Assembly: GCA_003486725.1 (NCBI GenBank)
Contig: DNGD01000011.1
Span: 1 to 10,401, forward strand
DNA: 10,401 nt
DNA from: Rhodospirillaceae bacterium
GTDB taxonomy: Bacteria; Pseudomonadota; Alphaproteobacteria; UBA9219
Direction of reading: 5' to 3'
This document shows positions 5,621 through 10,401 of this stretch, piece by piece (positions within the stretch are counted from its first letter, which is position 1; every line of letters begins with the position of its first letter). Below the pieces are notes generated by a model. That model was given only the letters and a program-made list of their open reading frames with translations, was not told where the DNA came from and did not search any database. The position numbers and the translations under genes are program-made.

Positions 5621-6567
5621 GTCGGGTGGTCCAGCATCCATTGAATTAGATTGTTGAACGGCAGTCCGGCGTAGGCCGCTTGCTCAGGCAAAAGCGAAAG
5701 CGGCGTCATGCCGGGTTGCGTGTTCATTTCAAGAAAATATAAACCGTCTAGACCGGGCTTTGTATCGTCCCAGCGGAAATCCGCGCGCGCCGCGCCTTGA
5801 CAGCCCGCAGCTTTATAGGCCGCAACGGACAGGCGCATCGCTTCGTTATAGACGTCTTGGGGAATCTGCGCGGGAAGAATGTGCTCCGTCTCGCCGCTGG
5901 AATACTTGGCCGTGTAATCGTAGAAGGCGTGGCCCTTCGGGCAAAGCTCGGTTACCGCCAGCGCCTTGGCTTCATAGCCGTAACCCAGAACGGCGACGGT
6001 TAGCTCATGCCCCGCAATAAAGGTTTCGATCAGAACCGTGTCGCCATAAATCCAGCCATCTTCCTCGATCTTATGGATGTCGTCTTCCGATTGTACGATC
6101 CGCACGCCGACGCTTGAGCCTTCATTGGTCGGCTTGATGACAAAGGGAGGCTTGAGCGGATAACCGTCATCGATAATTTTCTGGCGCGTGATCACGATGC
6201 CTTCGGGGCAACGCACGCCCGCTGCCGCAGCCACCACCTTCATCAAAGGTTTGTCCATCGCGATTGCGGACGCCATGACGCCCGAATGCGTATAAGGAAT
6301 GCCGATAAATTCCAACAGACCTTGCATGGTGCCGTCTTCGCCGACGCGGCCATGAAGCGCATTCAAAATCACGTCGGGTTTGCCGGTTGATTGCATGGTC
6401 AGCGTTTGAATAAGTCTTAACGCATCGCGTTGCACGTCAATGGCCAGCACTTCATGACCCAGTTCGGTCAGCGCCTTGCAGGCCGCGCCGCCGCTGACCA
6501 GCGACACTTCGCGCTCGGCGGACCAGCCACCCATCAGGACGGCAACTTTCTTTTTGATCAGGGTCAT
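5608..6567 (-). CDS. ddl: D-alanine--D-alanine ligase
   Basis: Ddl joins two D-Ala with ATP, making the dipeptide that MurF adds to the peptidoglycan precursor. The 319-residue ATP-grasp protein shows VLMGGWSAEREVSLVSG (first substrate site, residues 10-26), HGRVGEDG (72-79), HSGVMASAIAMDK (94-106), FVIKPTNEGSSVGV (ATP-grasp lysine 145 and the mobile serine loop), YDYTAKYSSG (216-225) and EMNTQPGMTPLSL (280-292, metal and D-Ala binding). A Tyr rather than Phe in YDYTAKY fits D-Ala-D-Ala rather than D-Ala-D-Lac ligases. The ATG at 6567 is supported by AAGGAG nine bases upstream, which overlaps the murB stop. The frame is open further upstream to 6684, but that stretch lies inside murB and has no Ddl similarity. 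The gap to murB is 13 bases. Confidence 0.96.
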   Translation of the reverse strand: MTLIKKKVAVLMGGWSAEREVSLVSGGAACKALTELGHEVLAIDVQRDALRLIQTLTMQSTGKPDVILNALHGRVGEDGTMQGLLEFIGIPYTHSGVMASAIAMDKPLMKVVAAAAGVRCPEGIVITRQKIIDDGYPLKPPFVIKPTNEGSSVGVRIVQSEDDIHKIEEDGWIYGDTVLIETFIAGHELTVAVLGYGYEAKALAVTELCPKGHAFYDYTAKYSSGETEHILPAQIPQDVYNEAMRLSVAAYKAAGCQGAARADFRWDDTKPGLDGLYFLEMNTQPGMTPLSLLPEQAAYAGLPFNNLIQWMLDHPTCPA

Positions 6568-6580
6568 GGATCGTATCTCC

Positions 6581-7501
6581 TTAGGTTTTCTTTTGGGGGA
6601 GGCCGATGCGTCGGATTTCCCAGCGTAATTCAATATCGAATTCCTCCAGCACCCGACGACGGACTTCTTCGCCCAGCGCTTCAATATCAGCGGCGGTCGC
6701 CGAGCCCGTGTTGATCAAGAAGTTGCAGTGCTTGTCGGACACCATGGCGCCGCCCATCTTCAGTCCGCGGCAACCCGCTTTGTCGATCAGCTCCCACGCT
6801 TTGTGTTTCTTGGGATTGGCAAAGGTTGAGCCGCCCGTTCTTTCGCGAACAGGCTGTGACTCTCCCCGTGTTTGACCGAGGAAGCTCATGCGTTCCGTGA
6901 TGATGTCGATGTCTTCCGTACGACCCTGCAAGATGGCACCAGTAAAGATCCAGTCTGCCGGTGCGTCGCTGTGGCGATAGGCAAAACCCATTTCTTTGGG
7001 TGTCATGGTGTGTTTGTTGCCGTGACGATCCAGCGCGGAGATAGATTGAACGACGTCTTTCACCTCGCTACCATGCGCGCCGGCATTCATGCGCAAGGCA
7101 CCGCCCAGTGTTCCCGGAATGCCTGAGAAAAACTCAAGGCCCGCAATCCCTTCTTTTTGAGCGGCGCGGGCGATATTCACATCCATCGCGGCGGCTCCCG
7201 CCTTGATCTTGTCGCCTTCCGCGGTAATAGATGCAAAGGCGGGGCCAAGCTTGATGACAACACCGGCCACGCCGCCATCGCGGATCAACAGGTTCGACGC
7301 TGCGCCGATCACCGTCAACGGAACGTCTTTAGGGCAGCCATTCAGGAAGGCCGCCAAATCGTCAAAATCTTCGGGCCTGAACAACACTTCAGCCGGACCG
7401 CCGACGCGAAACCATGTTTGGTCTTTCAACGGCGCATTTGCGGCCATCTTGCCGCGCACAGGCGGCATTTGTTCCAGTAAAGAGCTATCCTCGAAACTCA
7501 T
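6581..7501 (-). CDS. murB: UDP-N-acetylenolpyruvoylglucosamine reductase MurB
   Basis: MurB is the FAD enzyme that reduces UDP-GlcNAc-enolpyruvate with NADPH to UDP-MurNAc in the cytoplasm. The 306-residue protein shows TWFRVGGPAEVLFRP (29-43), the FAD-binding VIGAASNLLIRDGGVAGVVI (64-83), GIPGTLGGALRMNAGAHGSEV (127-147), FAYRHS (173-178, with the substrate-binding Tyr-Arg pair), GGSTFANP (223-230, catalytic Ser225) and RWEIRRIG (293-300, catalytic Glu295). The GGSTFANPKKHKAWELIDKAG stretch is typical of alphaproteobacteria. The start at 7501 overlaps the murC stop by four bases and has AAGGAG five bases upstream. The frame continues upstream to 7762, but that is the shadow of murC. All catalytic residues are present. 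Confidence 0.97.
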   Translation of the reverse strand: MSFEDSSLLEQMPPVRGKMAANAPLKDQTWFRVGGPAEVLFRPEDFDDLAAFLNGCPKDVPLTVIGAASNLLIRDGGVAGVVIKLGPAFASITAEGDKIKAGAAAMDVNIARAAQKEGIAGLEFFSGIPGTLGGALRMNAGAHGSEVKDVVQSISALDRHGNKHTMTPKEMGFAYRHSDAPADWIFTGAILQGRTEDIDIITERMSFLGQTRGESQPVRERTGGSTFANPKKHKAWELIDKAGCRGLKMGGAMVSDKHCNFLINTGSATAADIEALGEEVRRRVLEEFDIELRWEIRRIGLPQKKT

Positions 7502-8907
7502 GCCGACTCCTTGCGTGGATGAAGCGCTTCCATTTCGGTGGGCAGCGTGTGCGCCCAGTTTGAAATCGTTCCCGCGCCAAGGCAGATCACGTAATCGCCA
7601 GCGGCAGCGATGTCGGAAACGGTTTGAGCCAAAGCCTTGGGGTCGGATAGAGCATAAACTTCGCGGTGGCCGTGGGCGCGAAGGCCTTCGACCAGCGCGT
7701 CTTTGCTCGCGCCTTCGATAGGTTGCTCCCCGGCGGGATAAACGTCGGCGACGATGACGCAATCGGCGTCGTTAAAGCAGGTGCAGAACTCGGCCATCAA
7801 ACTGGAGAGGCGCGAATAACGGTGAGGCTGCATCACGGCGATGACGCGCCCGTTCTCGCCCTTGGCTTGAACGGCGGCTTTCAGCGTCGCCTTGATCTCG
7901 ACCGGATGGTGCGCGTAATCGTCCACGATGGTAATGCCGTTCGCTGTGCCCGTTCGCGTAAAGCGGCGCTTGACGCCTTCGAACTTTTTCAGCGCGCCGC
8001 ACATCGTTTCTTGCGTGAAGCCCAGCTGCCAGCCAATCGCAAGCGCCGACAAAACGTTCTGCACGTTATGCAGGCCGATAATCGGCAGCTGGAAATCCGT
8101 CATGACGGTGGTCTGATCCGTCTTGCGGCAGGTGAAATGCACGTCAAAGGTCGAGCCGTTCGGGTTTGTCTTGATATTCACAGCGCGCACATCGGCCTGT
8201 GGCGAGAAGCCATAGGTGACGATCTTGCGGTCTTGGATGCGAGCCACCATCGCCTGCACTTCGGGATGATCGATGCACAGAACGGCGAAGCCATAGAAGG
8301 GAATGTTTTCGACAAAGGTGTCATAGGCGCGGCGCACCGCGTCAAAATCCTTGTAGTGATCCAGATGTTCGGGATCCATATTGGTGACGATGCAAATCGT
8401 AGCGGGCAGTTTCGTAAAGCTGCCGTCGGATTCGTCCGTCTCTACCACCATCCAGCCGCCAGTTCCCAGACGTGCATTGGTGCCATAGGCGTTGATGATG
8501 CCGCCGTTGATCACCGTCGGATCGAGACCGCCGGCATCGAGCATGGCGGCAACCAGGGAGGTGGTCGTCGTCTTGCCATGCGTGCCTGCAACCGCAATAC
8601 TCAATTGTCCCTGCATTAAACGTCCAAGAAATGCAGCCCTTTTGAGAACGGGAATGCCGGCAGTAATGGCAGCGAGTACCTCGGGGTTGTCATCTGGAAC
8701 AGCGGAAGAGCGTACAACTACATCGGCACCGGCCACATTCCGGACGTCATGGCCTACCACGACCTTTACACCAGCTCTAACCAGGTCGCGTCCCAGGGGA
8801 GTGTCGGAACGGTCAGAACCGCTCACCGTGTACCCTCTTTCCAGCAGCAGGCGGGCGATGGCGGAAAGGCCGGTTCCTCCAATACCAATGAAGTGTACGT
8901 GTTCCAT
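7498..8907 (-). CDS. murC: UDP-N-acetylmuramate--L-alanine ligase MurC (apparent hybrid)
   Basis: MurC adds L-Ala to UDP-MurNAc with ATP, the first peptide step of peptidoglycan synthesis. The 469-residue protein is complete: N-terminal UDP-binding domain (HFIGIGGTGLSAIARLLLERG, residues 5-25), P-loop GTHGKTTTTSL (108-118), DESDGSF (158-164), TNMDPEHLDHY (175-185), DDYAHHPVEIKATLKA (329-344) and MQPHRYSRL (359-367). I chose the ATG at 8907 over the in-frame ATG at 8940 because it begins the conserved EHVHFIGIGG and shares one base with the preceding stop (TGATG). The odd point is the two-part character. Up to about residue 107 the sequence (KRAAFLGRLMQG, RSSAVPDDN) resembles Anaerolineae-type MurC and uses AGA, AGG, GGA and GTA codons. 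After the P-loop (SLVAAMLDAGGLDPTVINGG, INAYGTNARLG) it is alphaproteobacterial with CGC/GCG-rich codons. The predicted enzyme looks intact, but the gene may be an assembly chimera. Confidence 0.93.
   Translation of the reverse strand: MEHVHFIGIGGTGLSAIARLLLERGYTVSGSDRSDTPLGRDLVRAGVKVVVGHDVRNVAGADVVVRSSAVPDDNPEVLAAITAGIPVLKRAAFLGRLMQGQLSIAVAGTHGKTTTTSLVAAMLDAGGLDPTVINGGIINAYGTNARLGTGGWMVVETDESDGSFTKLPATICIVTNMDPEHLDHYKDFDAVRRAYDTFVENIPFYGFAVLCIDHPEVQAMVARIQDRKIVTYGFSPQADVRAVNIKTNPNGSTFDVHFTCRKTDQTTVMTDFQLPIIGLHNVQNVLSALAIGWQLGFTQETMCGALKKFEGVKRRFTRTGTANGITIVDDYAHHPVEIKATLKAAVQAKGENGRVIAVMQPHRYSRLSSLMAEFCTCFNDADCVIVADVYPAGEQPIEGASKDALVEGLRAHGHREVYALSDPKALAQTVSDIAAAGDYVICLGAGTISNWAHTLPTEMEALHPRKESA
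8548..8590. other. Composition and taxonomic switch point inside murC
   Basis: Below this point the coding strand is rich in CpG and GCG/CGC codons, like the alphaproteobacterial genes. Above it, CpG is rarer and CCTGG/CAGG words and AGA, AGG, GGA and GTA codons become common, as in the CvpA-like gene and murG. The change falls at the codons for GTHGKTTTTSLVAA, the most conserved block of Mur ligases, and the reading frame is kept. This is judged by eye. Confidence 0.65.
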
Positions 8908-9446
8908 CAGATAAACACCACCAGAACAAATGCAAAGCAAATAGCAACTGCAAAATAAATCACAGGAATGCCCAGTAATTCAGGCGGAAGGGCAGCCAGC
9001 AGCTTCAATGCAGCATCTCCAGCTGCTGTTCCAGCCACAGGTGCAGTGATGACATCGAACGGATAATTGGCTGTATGCATGAAATACCAGAGAGTACCAA
9101 AAATGAAATACCCGTTGATGCCGCCCAGGAAAAGCCCAAGCAGGGAATCCTGAAATTTTTCGCGCATGAATTTGGGGCTTTCTGCCAGGCGGGGCAGGTT
9201 AGGGGTTTCATACCCGAAGAAAACCAGTACCGTAATCACCCCAAACCTCAACCAGAACATGGTATCGCCAGGCTGGTTCATGAGATTATCACGCACATAT
9301 GGTACATACTTTTCCAATACACACAGCAAGAAAAGGCCAAGGATCACAGAGAATAGGACAAGCAATTCTTTTGCCCAACCACGTGTGATGCCGATCACGG
9401 CAAACAGGATGATGAAAACCCAGAAGAGAACGTTTAGACTTATCAT
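8907..9446 (-). CDS. CvpA-like multi-pass membrane protein
   Basis: A 179-residue hydrophobic protein with about five predicted membrane spans (roughly 4-22, 27-46, 62-79, 100-121 and 157-178). The first part (VIGITRGWAKELLVLFSVIL) and the Gly-rich fourth span (LLGLFLGGINGYFIFGTLWY) have the arrangement of CvpA/colicin V production family proteins. Members of that family are small inner-membrane proteins of poorly known role, linked to envelope integrity. The start has a strong GGAGGAG site four bases upstream. The gene overlaps the murG stop by four bases (ATGA), and its TGA shares a base with the murC ATG, so it belongs to the cell-wall operon. A membrane gene between murG and murC is, from memory, a feature of Anaerolineae dcw clusters and not of alphaproteobacteria. 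The family assignment is by pattern only. Confidence 0.65.
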   Translation of the reverse strand: MISLNVLFWVFIILFAVIGITRGWAKELLVLFSVILGLFLLCVLEKYVPYVRDNLMNQPGDTMFWLRFGVITVLVFFGYETPNLPRLAESPKFMREKFQDSLLGLFLGGINGYFIFGTLWYFMHTANYPFDVITAPVAGTAAGDAALKLLAALPPELLGIPVIYFAVAICFAFVLVVFI

Positions 9447-10401
9447 GCAGCTCCTCCGGAAGATCTGCTGGTCTTTGCAGCGAGGATACTGAGTGCTGCA
9501 GCGATTTTTGAGGCCGCATCGGGGTGGGAGAGTGTGAGCATAGCTTTTTTCATTTCAACCAGCCTGCTGTCATCCCTGATAAGGCTTTGAATAGTTGCAA
9601 GCAACCGGGCAGGAAGCTGTTCGTTTTCCAGCAGCACTGCAGCTTGATGTTTAACCAGGAACTCTGCATTCACCTTCTGGTACCGCCAGGCATACGGGTA
9701 TGGGACCAGGATGGCTGGCAGACCGAAAAGCGGAAACTCTCCCAGGACTGAGGCACCTGCCCGGGAGACTGCCAGGTCGGCAGCAGCCAGGGCAGCGCCC
9801 ATCTCTTCATGCAGGTACGCAAACGGATGGTAGCTGGATGCAATTTCAGGTGCAAGTTGTTCAGCCCTGGAGGAAACCTCTTCCCAATCCAGGCTGCCGG
9901 TAATATGCACCACCTGCATCTCTTGCAGCAGGTCAGGTAAAACTGCCAGGACAGCCCTGTTGATGGACCTGGCTCCTTTGCTGCCGCCATATACCAGCAA
10001 TACCTTACGGTCAGGGTCAAGGTTCAGTGCACTGCACGCAGAACTGCGCGACCAATTGGCCAGGTCTGGCCGGGTCGGGTAACCAGAAACGAACGTTTTT
10101 GCATGGTCTTTAATAAAAGCCTTGCTTTCTTCTGCAGTAAGGGCAATTTTGCTTGAAAAACGGACAAGCACCTTTAAAGCCTGGCCGGGTTCGATGTCTG
10201 GGACATACAGCAGGGTTGGTTTCTTCAAAGCAGCCAATGCCATGGGAACTGCCACATACCCTCCGGTAAAAAGGACGGCATCCGGGTTGAATTTCCGCAG
10301 GATTTGGCGGGATGCTTTCCATCCCCGGAACAGCTTCCACAGGTTGCCAGGCAGGTTCTTCACTCCGACTCCATGCACACCGGCAGCAGGGATAGCTTCA
10401 A
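9443..10401 (-). CDS. murG: UDP-GlcNAc--lipid I GlcNAc transferase MurG, 5' end outside window
   Basis: MurG transfers GlcNAc to lipid I at the inner face of the membrane, making lipid II. The visible 318 codons lack the first part, including the N-terminal GGTGGH loop. The frame continues to the right edge: the codons before the GTG at 10378 encode EAIPAAG, which fits MurG, so that GTG is not the true start. Visible landmarks are GVHGVGVKNLPGNLWKL, the conserved LFTGGYVAVPMALAA, the second-domain YGGSKGARSINRAV, and the donor-sugar site SRAGASVLGEFPLFGLPAIL with the conserved Glu. The PYPYAWRYQKVNAEFL and GGYVAVP variants suggest Chloroflexota rather than proteobacteria (proteobacteria usually have PYP...DQ.NA). 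Codon use also differs from ftsA to murB. It overlaps the next gene by four bases. Confidence 0.93.
   Translation of the reverse strand, partial: EAIPAAGVHGVGVKNLPGNLWKLFRGWKASRQILRKFNPDAVLFTGGYVAVPMALAALKKPTLLYVPDIEPGQALKVLVRFSSKIALTAEESKAFIKDHAKTFVSGYPTRPDLANWSRSSACSALNLDPDRKVLLVYGGSKGARSINRAVLAVLPDLLQEMQVVHITGSLDWEEVSSRAEQLAPEIASSYHPFAYLHEEMGAALAAADLAVSRAGASVLGEFPLFGLPAILVPYPYAWRYQKVNAEFLVKHQAAVLLENEQLPARLLATIQSLIRDDSRLVEMKKAMLTLSHPDAASKIAAALSILAAKTSRSSGGAA

Noticed and set aside
6568..6684. Upstream extension of ddl to an ATG at 6684
   Set aside because: The extension lies within murB, and the conserved Ddl start with a good ribosome site is at 6567.
7502..7762. Upstream extension of murB
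   Set aside because: It is a different reading frame of murC, Arg-rich and without similarity to MurB. The ATG at 7501 has a ribosome site and the usual four-base overlap.
7666..8619. Plus-strand open frame of 317 codons opposite murC
   Set aside because: It is a shadow of murC with no motif or signal of its own, and it even crosses the composition switch.

Overview
The window is a single-direction block. Every gene I can support lies on the minus strand, so transcription runs from high to low coordinates. Most of it (about 1-8550) has the base and codon use and the protein sequences of an alphaproteobacterium. The remainder (about 8590-10401) looks like it comes from another phylum, most likely Chloroflexota (Anaerolineae-type). 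I judge this from the style of the proteins and from codon use, not from a database search.

In transcription order: the 3' part of murG (10401-9443) and a small CvpA-like membrane protein (9446-8907) are followed by murC (8907-7498), murB (7501-6581), ddl (6567-5608), ftsQ (5620-4757) and ftsA (4760-3432). This is a dcw (division and cell wall) cluster. Most junctions are overlaps of one to four bases or a few bases, typical of translational coupling. MurG makes lipid II. MurB and MurC build UDP-MurNAc and add L-Ala. Ddl makes D-Ala-D-Ala. FtsQ and FtsA belong to the divisome. The expected ftsZ does not follow ftsA.

Downstream of ftsA come two separately transcribed paralogous genes (3247-2714 and 2459-1893). 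They encode small exported proteins with a VPLPA-CTERM (PEP-CTERM class) sorting tail. Each has a strong intrinsic terminator, and each is preceded by the same promoter-like motif (20 of 29 bases identical), so they are probably co-regulated. Next is a dapL-type LL-diaminopimelate aminotransferase (1765-599), which makes the diaminopimelate used in lysine and peptidoglycan synthesis. Last is a secreted protein that starts at 505 and runs off the left edge.

The most striking observation is that murC appears to be a hybrid. Residues 1 to about 107, and the two genes upstream, look Chloroflexota-like. From the P-loop GTHGKTTTT onward the protein looks alphaproteobacterial. The switch falls in frame in the most conserved stretch of the gene, between two operons that share gene order. 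A metagenome assembly or amplification chimera is the simplest explanation; homologous recombination is the interesting alternative. I found no RNA genes, CRISPR arrays or insertion sequences, and no stretch over 300 bases without a gene.
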